A stretch of DNA of 64,000 nucleotides from Amorphophallus konjac (Eukaryota; Streptophyta; Magnoliopsida; Alismatales; Araceae). Positions 1-11,165 of this stretch are shown one piece after another. Every line of letters begins with the position of its first letter. Position 1 is the stretch's first letter. The notes under the pieces are model-generated. The model did not search any database, was not told where the DNA came from, and worked only from the letters and a program-made list of their open reading frames with translations. A program made the translations under genes and the position numbers. The stretch is from positions 162,546,334 to 162,610,333 of the forward strand of contig CM040120.1 of assembly GCA_022559845.1 (NCBI GenBank). Direction: 5' to 3'.

Positions 1-1189
1 TGTAGAGTAAGGCTACCCGCCTACTTAGTGCATCGGCGGCGCAGTTCTCACTACCCATCTTATACTTGAGGACAAAGGTGTAGGCTTGAATGTATTATAC
101 CCATCGGGCATGGCGGGCATTGAGCTTTTGTTGAGTGTTGAGATATTTCAAAGCCTCATGGTCCGAGAAGATCACAAATTCTTTGGGTAGGAGATAGTGC
201 CTCCAGTGCCGGAGGGATTGAACCACAGCATAAAGCTCTTTGTCATATGTGGAGTATCTCATCCTAGCCTCACAAAGTTTTTCACTAAAGTAGGCTACCG
301 GGTGACCCTCTTGGCTAAGGATACCTCCAATCCCTACCCCGGAAGCATCACATGTGACCTCAAAGACCTTTGAAAAGTCGGGTAGGCAAAGGACCGGGGC
401 TTGGGTCATTTTCTCTTTAAGCTCTAGGAAGGCTTTGGAGGCTGCCCTAGTCCAAACAAATGTGCCTTTCTTGAGGCAATCCGTGATAGGAGTGGTGATA
501 GTGCTAAACCCCCGGATGAATCTCCTATAGAAGGTGGCTAGCCCATGGAAGCTTCGGGCGTCATGAATGGTTTTGGGCTCGGGCCACTCAAGAATAGCTT
601 GGACCTTTTCGGGGTCCATGGATACTCCTTGGGATGAGACAATAAATCCTAGGAAGGCTAGTTGATTGGTCAAGAAATGACACTTCCCGGGATTGGCAAA
701 GAGACTCTCTTTCCTAAGGATGGTGCACACTTGTTTGAGGTGATCGAGGTGGGCTTCCTTGGATTGGCTATATATGATGATGTCATCAAAGTAGACAACT
801 AGAAAGATGCCAATGAAGGGCCGGAGGACCTCGGTCATGAGACGCATGAAGGTACTTGGTGCATTAGAAAGGCCGAAAGGCATAACAAGCCATTCATAGA
901 GACCGTCCTTAGTTTTAAAGGCAGTTTTCCACTCATCCCCGGGCCTAATGCGGACTTGGTGGTAGCCACTTTTGAGATCAATTTTGGAGAAGATGGTGGC
1001 TCCCGCTAGCATGTCTAGCATGTCATCAAGCCGAGGGATGGGGAACCTATATTTGACCGTTATCTTGTTGACGGCTCGGCTATCTACACACATGCGCCAA
1101 GTCCCATCCTTTTTGGGTGTAAGAAGAGCCGGGACGGCACAAGGGCTTTTGCTAATTCGGAGGAAGCCCTTCTTGATGAGTTCTTCAAT
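1..1189 (-). pseudogene. E1 pol: reverse transcriptase and RNase H
   Basis: The frame from 1,189 down to 98 encodes a Ty3-type reverse transcriptase with the catalytic box YFDD (residues 101-104 counted from the Met at 1,093) and preceding [12 protein letters not shown]. It is followed by RNase H with [16 protein letters not shown] and [14 protein letters not shown] at 95-97 interrupts it right after HARWV. The same frame then continues to the window edge with AADALSRR, the usual end of the RNase H domain. Another TAA at 1,190-1,192 separates this part from the protease part in the same frame. Both stops sit where relatives have a sense codon, so I call it a pseudogene. Confidence 0.9.
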
Positions 1190-2020
1190 TTACCTCCGAA
1201 GCTCGGCATGCTCGGTGGGGTTGAGTCGGTAGTGTGGGAGGTTGGGCAAGGTAGCCCCGGGCACGAGGTCGATGGCATGTTGCACATCTCTCATAGGTGG
1301 TAGTTTGTCCGGAAGCTCCTCGGGAAATACATCATGGAAGTCCTTAAGGAGTTGATGAATTTCTAGGGGGTGTGGATCGGTTGGGGTGGATTCCCCTAGA
1401 CAAATGACAATGGCACATACTTGATCCCCTTGGTTGACTTCTTCCTCAAACTCTTTCCTAGTGACAAGGTGTAGGCTCCTAGGAGGCTCTTTGATGTTAC
1501 TAGGACTAGGACTTGATGGGGTGGGGTTTGTTGGTGTTGGGATGGGGGGAAAGGTAGTGGGTCCCTCAAGGGAGGGAGAGGCCTTCTTAAGTAGAGTGCG
1601 GGGTGGAGATGGGTTGAGTTGGATCTTCTTCCCCTCATGAATGAAGATGCAAGCGTTGGTTCTTCCTAAGAAGGTGGCATCTACATCGTAGATCCAAGGC
1701 CGTCCTAAAAGGATACTCCCAACTTCCATTGGAATGATATCACACCACACTTGGCCTTGATAGGATTGGAATGTAATTGGGACAAGGCAACGGGCACTAA
1801 CAGGCATGGAGGTGGTATTAATCCATGCTACCCTATATGGGTGGGGATGTGGGGAGGTGGTAAGGCCCAAAAGTTTAACGGTGTCGGGTGACACCACATT
1901 CACACTACTTCCATTGTCCAATATGACCTTCCTAATATGGCTCCCTATTCTTATGTAGGTGTGGAATATGGTGTTTCTTCTCTAATCATGCTCTTGGTTT
2001 TGAGTGAGGGTGCATCTAAC
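1190..2020 (-). pseudogene. E1 aspartic protease and protease-RT linker
   Basis: The open part (1,921-1,190, 243 aa) contains the retropepsin core: ILDNGSSVNVVS, then ILLGRPWIYDVDA about 70 residues later. The usual active-site triplet is D-S/T-G; here it reads DNG, so one catalytic-loop residue is changed. Upstream the same frame carries RRNTIFHTYIRIGSHIRKV, typical of the region before the active site, behind a TAG near 1,996. A proline- and serine-rich linker (about residues 110-160) joins it to FHDVFPEELPDKLPP, the usual start of the RT region. Confidence 0.8.
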
Positions 2021-2070
2021 CACCCCGAGGTGGGATTCGGTGGGTGGAGGAGGTTGTTCTTGGTTGCTCT

Positions 2071-3356
2071 CTATGTAGTGGTTCTCATACTCCTCCCCCA
2101 TTCAAGAGAGGGTTCATATACCTCAATCTCTCCTTCAAATTCAGCTTGGGGTTGGGGGTTGGTCTCCTCTATGAGTAAGTTTGATGCTCCCTTGGTGGGG
2201 CATTGATTGGCAAAGTGTCCATACCCATAACACCTAAAGCATTGCTGCCCACTTTGATGGTTTGGGGTCACCTTAGTGTGAGGGAGAGTGGGTGTCGAAT
2301 TGGGCCTATTGGGAGTTGTGTTTAGGGGCCCACTTGCGGGGCGGAATGGTGGATTGGCATTAGGAGGGGTGACCCGTGTGGGAGGAGTTCCCATGGGTGT
2401 AGGAAGGAGACTCTTTGGGGTGGTGGGGGGTTGGCCCGAGGTGCCATGGCTCTAGGGTCCATTCCCCGAGGGGGAACCATTCGCGTGTACCGAGAGAATT
2501 TCTCGGCATCCCGAGCTACTTGGTAGGCTTGCTCTAAAGTTGTTACTTGACGCATGAATAGTTCCTTTTTGATATGGAATTGAAGCCCATTCCTAAAGCG
2601 GGAGAGTGTGACGGAGGGGTCCTCTTGGACTCCACATTTGAGGAGGTAGTAGTCAAAGTTTTCAATATATTCCATAACGGTCTTTCCTTCTTGAGTCAAG
2701 GCTTGCCATTCATCTAGGAGGTTTTGATGGTAGGAGGGTGGGACATATTTGAGTTTGAGTTGGTCTTTCATGGCCCCCCATGTGGTGATTGGAACTTCCC
2801 TCCTAACTATCCTTAAGGCTTCAACATTCATCCAATGAGTCTTGGCAAGTTTGGTTAATTGCATCTTTGCAAGTCGGACTTTCCTATCCTCGGTCATTGG
2901 GTACCAATCAAAATATTGATCCATGGCTGCCTCCCAATCTAAGTAGATGCTCGGATGATGAGATCCATCAAAAGTGGGAGCATCGACTTTCACAAGTCTC
3001 ATTAGTTGGTCATCCGGGTTGTCCCGGGGAGGCCTCTCATTCCTTCTAGGGGGTGGGTCCCTTTCCGGTTCGGGAGGGGGGTCAAGGTTGAGTCCTCCTA
3101 TGGCTGGCTCCACATGTGGAGGGGGATCTCTCCTATCTCCTTCCCTTGGAATATGTCTATTTTCCTCAAGTTGTTCAAGCCGGGCCGTAATACCGTCAAG
3201 CCTTCCCATAATTTCGGTCATGTAGTCCACAAGAAACCTCATTTGGTCGGGAAGCTCATGCTCATTGTGAGGGGGATTTCCTTGGGGATTGGGATTCATG
3301 GTGTTATTGGAAGAAGATGGATTGCCTTGATAATGAGTTCCACTACGGGTGGTCAT
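2071..3356 (-). pseudogene. E1 gag with CCHC zinc knuckle (frameshifted)
   Basis: The first 344-aa frame starts MTTRSGTHYQG and contains a retrotransposon gag capsid domain (roughly residues 115-295), with LKLKYVPPSYHQNLLDEWQ and a helical segment ending in AYQVARDAEKFSRY. Near 2,330-2,390 the frame shifts. The second frame (2,394-2,071) carries the nucleocapsid knuckle CFRCYGYGHFANQC, a C-X2-C-X4-H-X4-C pattern. Gag forms the particle and the knuckle binds element RNA. The start is the first Met after the primer binding site. Confidence 0.85.
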
Positions 3357-3450
3357 GCAAGGTTGGGTGGGCTATGCAAGAGTGTGCGAATGCACCTAAG
3401 AAAGACTTAGTGTGACCCAAGACTAGACTTGTAAGGACAAGCCTATGACC

Positions 3451-3462
3451 GCTCTGATACCA
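3451..3462 (-). other. E1 primer binding site (initiator tRNA-Met type)
   Basis: On the minus strand this reads TGGTATCAGAGC, the plant retroelement primer site complementary to the 3' end of initiator tRNA-Met. It lies two bases inside the LTR end at 3,465. It fixes the element's orientation and the inner LTR boundary. Confidence 0.92.
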
Positions 3463-3860
3463 CTTGATGTGGCACAGCCCAAAGACCACTAAATATGATG
3501 AGATGACCCTAGGACTTAGACCCGCAAGCATACAAGCGCTCAATGATTCTCACGATGACGATTTTTGCTCACCCGATTCACACGTTCACCCGGTGGGTCC
3601 GGGAGATAATGATGAAGGTCCGGGGTGGGACCCAATTGTTCTAATGGACTTACAATGCTAGGGCTGACCCCAAATGAGTCTAGGATACCCAACTTTGTGG
3701 GCTGCTGGCCCGCAGGGCGGGGGCTTGGTGGCACTCACTCACGGTCCGCGATGGACACTAACAAACTAGCATGCAAGTTCGAGCCCTCTTCTCACCGCCG
3801 ACGAGCAATCAAAGCAATACTAAACTAGCAGGAATAAGGCTACTAAGGATAGTATCAGAA

Positions 3861-3890
3861 GCTCACCTGATCGGTGTGAAGACACCGATC
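3861..3890 (-). promoter_or_regulatory. E1 U5 hairpin followed by splice-donor-like AGGTGAGC
   Basis: The arms GATCGGTGT and ACACCGATC pair perfectly around a four-base loop, CTTC on the element strand. Directly after the hairpin comes AGGTGAGC, a good match to a plant 5' splice site. The related LTR S1 has the same structure with a paired base change. The arrangement is seen in the sequence; a role in leader splicing or packaging is inference. Confidence 0.5.
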
Positions 3891-5520
3891 CCGATTGGAG
3901 ACGAGGGCGCGCCGGGAGGCGAGGGTATGCACCCGATCGCCGCGGCGATGTAGCTTGACCTGAAATTGCAAACGGTACAGCACTACTCCTCACGTAGGAG
4001 GGGTGATCTTGGGGTGGGGGTTATGCTTAATACATTCAAAACTACCTCCACGCAGGGAGGGGCCTTCAGCCGGCCAAGCGGGGTGGGGAGAGATGCAAAG
4101 GAAACCGAGTTTCCGAGCTTCGCCGATTCTGTCTAGCTTCTGTAATTCTGGACAGAGAGTCGATGTTGATGCAGCCAATAAATCCACCGAGCTCAGAATC
4201 TGATGAGACTTGCGCCAAAATATTGCTAACCGGAGAGGGGTGCGGTTTGAATTTTTGGATGACGTTCTGATCTGGGGGCTGACTGCTCTGGCGACTGGAA
4301 GATGGATGCAGCTCTGGTCTCTGGCCGAGCTCAGTCTGAAACCACAGGTTGCAGAAGCGGCCGCGGTCGTTCCTGAGCTCCAAATCTGACACCGCTGGAC
4401 TCGTTGGAATCGTATACGAGTCTACTTTGCAGCAAAGCAAACGGGGAAGTCTTCGGATGTCGGAGATGAGCTGGATGTCCAGAGAAGTGGACGGTGGTCG
4501 GGACAGACTGTGAGGAGGCAGACCGGCATGGTTGTGGTAGAAAATTGGTATCTCTGGTTGTCGGATGCCGAACGAGATTCTGCCTTCTGTTCCTGGACGC
4601 TGACATGGGGAGGAAGAACTTTGTAGAAGACCCTGAAGGCTGGTTCCTTCAAGGTTCGTTGTGGGAGAGTCTTCTCTGCCGCTCTGGCTTCTGGTCTGAG
4701 AAGTTCTGCACAGTCGGAGAAGAATGGTGGTTGCGGACAGCACCGAGCTCGGATGCCGACGAAACTGCCTCGCCTTGAAAGCTGACTTGCAGAAGAATCT
4801 AGAAATGTAGGCCTCGCCTCCTGAGTCGTTGAGGGATGACCGTGGCCTCCTCTGCAAGTGCTGTAATCCTGCTTCCTAAAACAGGGCGGGAATGAAGGGA
4901 AGATGAAGTGGTGGGGAAGGGAATGGCCAAGAGAGAAAGTGGTGGAAGGTGGTTCTACTGGCTATGGGAGGAAGATGAGTGGTGTTTGAGGGGTATTGGA
5001 GGCTATGGAGATGGAGGTGGGGGGGGGGGGCGAAGTGGGGCTGAAGAGAATATGGTCTGCTAGTGAAGGTGGTGGAGGATGAGGGTGCACAAGAGAGAGG
5101 GGTGAGAGGGAGATGGTGGGGGTGAACTTGGTTCAAGGGAGGGGGTTGAGGGGCGGTCTAGGCAAGGGAGGGAAGGTTCAAATTTGAAATGGGTCTAGGG
5201 AGGGGTGGGATTTGTGTGGGGAAGTGGTGGATTGTGTTGGGAGGTGGAGGATTTGCTTTGGGACAAAGAGAGGGGAGTAAATGAGGGGCTTGGGGAAGTG
5301 GAGGGTCTTAATGGAGGTTGGTGAGGTAGTGGAGGTGGTTGGGGGTTGGAGTAAGTGAGGGGGGGGGAGGAGGAGAGAGGGTGGGGGCGAACTCCCCTTG
5401 GGAGAGAGAGAGAGTGAGAGAGAGAGTGAGGGAAAGAGAGTAAGAGAGAGAGATTTAAGAGGTAAAAGGAAGTGGTTTTTTTCAATATCCCAAAAAGTGA
5501 GTACAAGTGGAGAGATGGGG

Positions 5521-5532
5521 CCTATATATAGG
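5521..5532 (-). promoter_or_regulatory. TATA box of E1 LTR
   Basis: The palindrome CCTATATATAGG lies about 300 bp into the LTR on the element strand. It is followed by a CT-rich leader, as in S1 where CTATATAAG stands at the matching place. Transcription would run leftward from about 5,495. Confidence 0.6.
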
Positions 5533-5831
5533 CAACCACTCTTTACATGACCAAAATGTCCCTGACAATTGGACAAAAGACCGAGCATAACCTAGACTCA
5601 ATCCTATGGGCCCATAACTAAGGAAATAAGGCCCAATTAAGCAAAATAAGGGAAATGGACTAGAACCACATGACTCAATAAAGGAAAATACATAAGATAG
5701 GACTCAATAAAAGGAAAATACATAAAATGAACTTGGGAAAATGAAGATAACAAGTGGAGATCATGATCAATCCATATCAAGAGTGTGTAGACGACCAAAG
5801 CTAGAGGGAGTGTCGTGAGATGCCCTCATCA

Positions 5832-6486
5832 ATAATGTTCGGCAATTTGATTCTCGTTATTTTCGAGATAGATGCACCGACCTAAACATTCGCAATCACT
5901 TCACCTCGGTCGCCCACCCTTAGGCTAACGGACTGGTCGAAAATGCCAATAAGACTACTTAAAAGGCATCAAGACTAGGCTCGGCAAACGCAAGGGCAGC
6001 TGGCTTGAGGAATTGCCGAACGTACTTTGGTCACACAGAACGACTCCCAGAACGGCAACCGGTGAAAGTCCTTTTCAGTTGGTATACGGCGCCGAGGCAG
6101 TCATCCCATTAGAGATTGCCAATCCTTCCCTCCGAGTCATCTGTTTCTCGCCCGAGGCAAACGATCAGAAACTGCTCGAAAACCTTGACCTAACAGATGA
6201 ACTCCGAGAGATTGCCGGCATCCGAGCAATGGAATACCAGTGCCATCTTACTCGATACTACAACACCAAAGTCTGAGATAGACACTTTCAACAGGTAGAT
6301 TTCATGCTCAGGAAAGCCGAAGCCTCTCGACCACTTGAGGCGGCGGGCAAGCTATCCCCTAATTGGGAAGGCCCCTACCGAGTGGTCGAGACGCTTGGGA
6401 AAGGAGCATACCGACTATCCATGATGGAAGGAGAGCCCATCCCTCGGACCTGGAACGTGACTACACTACGCAAGTTCTATTTCTGA
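5832..6486 (+). pseudogene. T1 integrase, C-terminal half
   Basis: The sequence begins at the second catalytic aspartate region (near DNVRQF), continues through VAHP..ANGLVENANKT (the catalytic glutamate region), then WLEELPNVLWSHRTTPRTAT and SPFQLVYGAEAVIPLEI. The C-terminal domain follows with LSPNWEGPYRVVE and TWNVTTLRKFYF. A one-base shift lies near 5,955. An in-frame TGA at 6,274-6,276 stands where relatives have Arg. Integrase inserts the cDNA into host DNA; this copy is truncated and broken. Confidence 0.9.
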
Positions 6487-7721
6487 ACGCCGAGCATTGT
6501 GTAAGCGATATACTTCCTTTTTTATTCAAACAACTTGATTGTACATCAGAAAGGCCGAAGCCAAGAAAATACATGTCAAAAAAGTAAAAAATCCATCTGG
6601 CGCCGCCGTATGAGCCCATCACTCAGCTGACTCGGTTGACCTTCCTGCATCCAGCCACTGACTCTTCCTTGTGCAGAAATTGGCTCCGATAAAGGGTAGT
6701 CGACCCCGTTGGCTCGGGTAGCTCGGGACAAAGGTGACAGAGGGATTAGGAAGGAGAAGGCTACCTTCCAAGTTAAACTTGGAAGAGGAAGGGGAGAGGG
6801 AACGCATATGAAGGCATCCTCCCCACCAATCTGCCAACTCTTTGGAAGGAAGAGAGTGTAGGCACCCTCCGAAGAGTGAAAGAAATGATGAGAAGAGCAG
6901 AAGAGGGAGAAAGAGGCTGCGAGAGGGAAAAAGAAACTAGCAAAGCTGGACGAGGAGGCAGGGGAAAGCCTGGAAAGGAGGGAGCTTAATTGGCTCCCCC
7001 CTCCCCTCCACGGAGCGAGTAGGAAGGGACGGGCGGCAGGGATGCCTGATGCCCCCATCCGTCCGCCATCTCGCCCCCTCGCAAGCGCCACCGGAACTAA
7101 TAAAAAGAAGACGACGTGCCTCCGCACGTCAAACCTTCTTGAAACCTGTCCACCGACCTTCGAACCTCCTTCAAACCCGAAGCAGCAAGGACCCTCTGCC
7201 CTCCGTCATCGGCAGCTTCATCTTCCAGAGCGTCTTCCATGCTTCAAATATAATGGCACAACTCTACATGAAGAAAGAATGAGGAAAGACTGTCAGGGAA
7301 AACCCTAAGCGGTGGAGAGGAAGGGACGCCCTTCAGACCTTTTATAGGCGAAGGGAGGCTATTTGCCTTAAATGATTCTCTCCTTGAAAACACGCCAAAG
7401 GGATCTCTCCCTACGAACGGTCACCTCAAACTTCTCGTTTCTGCCCCAGCGGGACACACGAAGCGGCCAAGCATTCAAAGCATGAGAAAATGGAAAGACA
7501 CCTTGTCAGACGCTCACCCAACCATCAGGCGAGATCCACGTAGAAAGTATCAGCACTTTCTAACCACTACAGATACACCGAACAAAACACGACAATGGTG
7601 ATACGAAACAGTTAAGTCTTCATCATAATGCTACTGCTTTACTTTTTGTCTTATACAACAAGGAAAGTCTTCCTTCAAAAAAAGAAAAAGATATATAAAA
7701 AGAGAAAGCAAAGCGGATACA
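6487..7721. other. T1 region between pol and antisense ORF, no gene recognised
   Basis: This stretch lies after the integrase stop and before the end of the antisense ORF. A 183-codon minus-strand frame (6,576-7,127) is serine- and phenylalanine-rich and resembles no family I know. A minus-strand TATA-like CCTATAAAAGG at about 7,339-7,349 could be a promoter, or the mark of an unrecognised solo LTR. I could not find matching TG..CA ends with a target duplication. Confidence 0.5.
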
Positions 7722-8902
7722 TTAGGCCTCCGGCCCACCCTGAAGCTCGAAAGTGCAAGGCTCAGACGGTCTACCCCCGGCACCCTCGGTGACGGCCGAC
7801 CCTGGCACTGACCCCATCAGAGTGGGAACTGCCTCGGTTGCGTGCCCTCCCGAGGCATCCGGAGTTGGCGACCCCTCGGACGAAGAGCCGCCCTGATCTT
7901 CTTCCTCCGACATAGAGGAACCGGAGGATGACAAGTCCGAGTCATAGCATTGCCCGGATGGGAAATTGATTATCTCAGACACCTGCTCCTCGGCATAAGA
8001 GACGGCCCGGTCGTAGCCTTGTTTGAACCCCTTGCGGATGCCCCAGCGAAGTCCCGACTCGTAGTAGGGGAGGGCAGCCTCCTTAAGGTCTACCCGGTAG
8101 GCCTCCAAGCGTTTGTACTACTCGAGTGCCTCCGCCCCGGCTGATCCCACCCTACCAGCGAGCTCGGCCTTCTCCCGCTCCACCTCGGCTAACCTCCGTC
8201 CCGCCTCAGCGTCTGCTTCTCGACCTCTGCCACCCGCTTCTCCGCCTCGGCCCGATCAACCTCGGCCTCCCGTCGAAGGCGTTCGGCTTCCTCCGCTCGG
8301 TCCACCAGCTCGGCACGCTCGGCCTCCCACCGGCCATCTAGCTCGGTGCGAGCAACACGTTCCTCTTCAAGAAGCCTGCTCTTCCTCTCGAGCGATTTGC
8401 GGGCCTTAGCTAGTTGCTCGGTCAATGCCCGAGCCTCCACCTGGCTTGCCCGCACCAGCTCCCTAACTGAGGAAACCTCACGCCGAAGACCATCACGCTC
8501 TTCGGCAAGCTGAGCCATCTTCCTGTCAGACCCACCAAGGGTCCAGGCCAGGTTCGCCCACTCTGACTCCGACCGAGCGTAAGCTTCTGCCAGAGTGGCC
8601 CCCATCTGGGCCAGGACCAAGCCGCCCTCCATTACCGTCTCGAGGGCCACGGACAGGGAGTGCTGCCTATCTCCCCCCTTCACCTTCGCGGCTATACAGC
8701 GGCATATTTGATAGAGAGAGCCCTGGATGCCGAGCCTCTCCAAGGCCGTCAGAATAGAGACCCTCTCTTCGGTTGGCGTCCCGCCGGACGACCCAGATCG
8801 AGCCGCGGCTTCGTTCACCCCTCGTGCCTCGGTCGGTCGGAGCTGCATCGCCTTTTCTTGTGACCCTCCAGCTTGGACCGATTCGACACCTGCACCACCA
8901 CC
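7722..8902 (-). pseudogene. T1 antisense extra ORF, C-terminal part (coiled coil)
   Basis: This is the downstream part of a minus-strand ORF that begins at 41,823 and is interrupted by T2. The first stretch (from 8,902 down to about 8,220) encodes a long heptad-like, Glu/Arg/Ala-rich coiled coil (LAEERDGLRREVSSVREL, then ERLRREAEVDRAEAEKRV). A one-base shift near 8,220 moves it to the frame of 8,108-7,722, with a TAG between 8,108 and 8,130. It ends in an acidic Ser/Glu tail. Antisense extra ORFs downstream of pol are known in Tat-lineage elements; their function is unknown. Confidence 0.75.
8898..8902. repeat. T2 target site duplication, left copy (CCACC)
   Basis: CCACC precedes TGTGGACG at 8,903 and is repeated at 40,295-40,299 after GACGTCCACA. 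The T1 antisense ORF reads continuously when one copy and the insert are removed, which confirms the insertion boundaries. Confidence 0.95.
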
Positions 8903-10061
8903 TGTGGACGCATTAAAATTCAAGGGGGAATCTGTTCATTTGTTGGTCGGGGTTAATTCTTCTATTTAGTGCGAGGGCGTGCCAGTCACAAAGTGACGAT
9001 TTATTCGGGCTTCGTGGAAGCCCATGGTGCGCGCGATCTGACTAATCAGACAATTGTGTGGTTCATGTTGGGACCGAAACCCGCCGTGCCATAAAGGCCA
9101 CGACGTTATTTACATCCCCCATACGGGGGAACACCCTTGATTGATTGCCGAGAATAAGGGCCCTACGGCCTAGAGAGAATACTAATCATGCAGGAGGATA
9201 GTGAAAGACGAACTATGCTAGAAATCCGTATTGGGACGTGAATGTTCAGACTATGTCGGCCACTCATGGGCCACTTCATGTTCGGACGAAGCTCCGTGCT
9301 TGTAGTATAAAAGACGGTGACAAAACCGCGTGAATGTCTGCCACGAACAAGGCAAGTTTAATGAGAATACGGGATTGGATCCCGGTAGAGATGGGTCAAG
9401 TTGATAGACTGTTGGCCGGAGATGATTTCGGACTATGGCCATGTCGGAAATTCCGTAAACCACATCCGATACCATAAGGCGTCGTCGATTTTATCTTTGC
9501 ACCCAGTCCGAGGGAGTGAATTATTAAGTGCATAGCCCGAGCTCACTAACGTGCGCCCTCACACGCGGATCGACCTGCGCGGTCAGGTCGCGGGGTTCGA
9601 CCTGCCCAGTCAGGTCGCGGGGGTCAAGGGGGCAGCGCCCCTTGCGGGGGTTTCCTGGGGTAGTGCTCCCGGAACAAAATTTTAATCGAAGCACGGGCAA
9701 TAGAGTTCCTTTCATTTTTTTTTATTTGGTATTGATCTTTGCATTTTTTGTTTGAACCTTTCTCCGTTTTATTATTATTATTTACCTCCCCCTCTCTATA
9801 TAAAAGAGGCGCGCCGGTTAAATGGATATGAAGGAGGAGGGAGGCGCGCCGTTTAAGGGTTCAATGAGGAGGAAATGGGGGGGGGGCGCCACTTTTAGGT
9901 GTTCACAGAAGGAGATGGAAGGCGCGCCATTTTAACATTTGAAGGGGGAAGATACGGGGCTTTTGTGAGGAGGGCGCGCCGGTTAGGGCTACGCCGGGCT
10001 ATGGTATTTAAGGCACTTGTCGATTGAAGGTTCAAAGAGGATTTTGAGAGTGATGTTAAAC

Positions 10062-10088
10062 CGGCGCGGTGAAATAGTCACCGCGCCG
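10062..10088. repeat. Perfect hairpin in T2 LTR
   Basis: CGGCGCGGTGA and TCACCGCGCCG pair over 11 bp around AATAG. It is unchanged in the other LTR (38,325-38,351). It lies in the transcribed R/U5 part if the TATA at 11,151 is used. Confidence 0.7.
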
Positions 10089-11150
10089 TATTAAACTCCC
10101 CTGAGGGCTTATTGCCTTGACTTTGTGTTTCTTTCCTTTCACCCGTAGATAGATTTTATGATGCGTTTATTCATCCATTTGATAGATTAAGCGACCAGGG
10201 AGGAAGTTTAGGCGTTTAGCTGTTCATTAGGGTGACTTAGCGTGTACTTTAAGTGTTTCGTTCAAGGGGTTTTAGTTCACAGATTTTACTGTGTGTGGTT
10301 CTTGCTCTCAGAAGTGGTTTGTTTGCTTATTCCTGGAGGGCATCTTCTTCATTTGATCTTGAGCGTTCTTGGCCATGGAGAGAATCTGGCAGCACCTCCC
10401 CCGGACCGGGACTTGCCAGAGATAAAGGAGAGTCACCAATTGGATTGCTCCGGGGTAGACCCTCAAAAATCGGAGTAGCCTCACGGCGGTCTGAACCCAA
10501 ATGTGAGTATGGAACGTTCGAGGGCCAGCCTACAAGAACGACCACAGCTCACGGGTGATGATTTCATGGAACGGGACAGATGTAGGCCATAGGTGGCCAT
10601 GAATGTTCACCCTTCGAACGGGTTCCCTCAGAGTTCATGCCACAGAAGGGCAAGCTTCTGAGGACCCCAGGTAATGTTGAAAACCGGGAGGAAGAAAACG
10701 GAAGAAAAGGGGGAGGGATCAGAGCAATAGAATACTACGCATGCTTGCAAAGTCACTCTTTTATTCATCCTCAAGGGAAAGGAAAGGAGGGAAGAGAGGT
10801 ACAAGAGGAAATCTACCCCCCCAAAGCACAGAGAAGAATATAACGGAGAAGATAAAAGAAAAACTAGGTGTTGAGGTGGGGGAAGAAGATACATCGGTGG
10901 GGGAGAAGGAGGAACAGAGCACAAGCTCTTCCCCCTCTCTCCCCTCTCACTCTCTCACCCTCTCTCTCTCTCTTTTTCTTCACCTTGCAGGTGGGAATGG
11001 ATATAGCTTCTTCTTCTCTTCGGACGTCGGAGACCCTAGCCGAACCAGCCAGCCTTCCCTTCAGCCTCTCTTCTCTCTGCCCTTTCTTCTTCTAGCTCCT
11101 TCTATCTGTGAGCTCCTTCTGTCTGTGTGTTCCTTCGGCTTCACAATGAT

Positions 11151-11165
11151 GCCCCTTTTATAGAA
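11151..11165 (-). promoter_or_regulatory. TATA box of T2 3' LTR
   Basis: The minus strand reads TTCTATAAAAGGGGC, a close match to the plant TATA consensus. It lies about 860 bp from the LTR start on the element strand, which places U3 at 12,024-11,160. The same sequence is kept in the 5' LTR at 39,421-39,434. Confidence 0.65.

Larger units (their letters stand above)
1..5831 (-). mobile_element. E1: Ty3/gypsy LTR retrotransposon, chromovirus-like, 3' part outside window
   Basis: Read on the minus strand from 5,831, this holds a 5' LTR, a primer binding site, gag with a CCHC knuckle, an aspartic protease, reverse transcriptase and RNase H. The window edge cuts it inside RNase H, so integrase and the 3' LTR are not visible. 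Order and sequence flavour fit plant chromovirus-type Ty3/gypsy elements; the exact clade (CRM, Reina, Galadriel) is not resolved because no chromodomain is in view. It is inserted into the integrase of T1, whose sequence resumes at 5,832. The reading frame is broken in several places, so this copy is not autonomous. Confidence 0.9.
3465..5831 (-). repeat. E1 5' LTR (2,367 bp)
   Basis: On the minus strand the LTR starts TGATGAGGGCATC and ends GCCACATCA, next to the primer binding site. The U3 part (about 5,831-5,530) ends at a TATA box. A long CT-rich stretch (5,340-5,460) follows. The U5 end contains a hairpin with a splice-donor-like sequence. It aligns in order with S1 at 32,263-34,885: start, CT-rich tract, GC-rich block and end. 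The frames inside it, including a 263-codon one at 4,066-4,857, have no recognisable family and are probably chance. Confidence 0.9.
5832..8902 (+). mobile_element. T1 part 1: Tat-type Ty3/gypsy element, pol end and 3' region
   Basis: This is the left visible part of a plus-strand element. It starts abruptly inside the integrase core where E1 is inserted and ends at 8,902 where T2 is inserted. The second part resumes at 40,295, after the repeated target CCACC. It holds the integrase C-terminal half on the plus strand and the far end of an antisense extra ORF on the minus strand. That layout is known for Tat-lineage elements. Confidence 0.85.

Noticed and set aside
4066..4857. 263-codon minus-strand frame in the E1 LTR
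   Set aside because: No domain or motif; composition follows the GC-rich LTR, and the same part of S1 has no matching frame.
5031..5040. Runs of ten G here and near 12,331
   Set aside because: Could form G-rich structures, but they are single homopolymers in low-complexity LTR sequence and may vary with sequencing error.
6576..7127. 183-codon frame in T1 downstream of the TATA-like site
   Set aside because: Serine/phenylalanine-rich, no homology recognised, overlaps other frames of similar length.
10628..11163. Frames of 98-140 codons over the CT-rich part of the T2 LTR
   Set aside because: Low-complexity Ser/Leu or Glu/Lys translations of microsatellite sequence.
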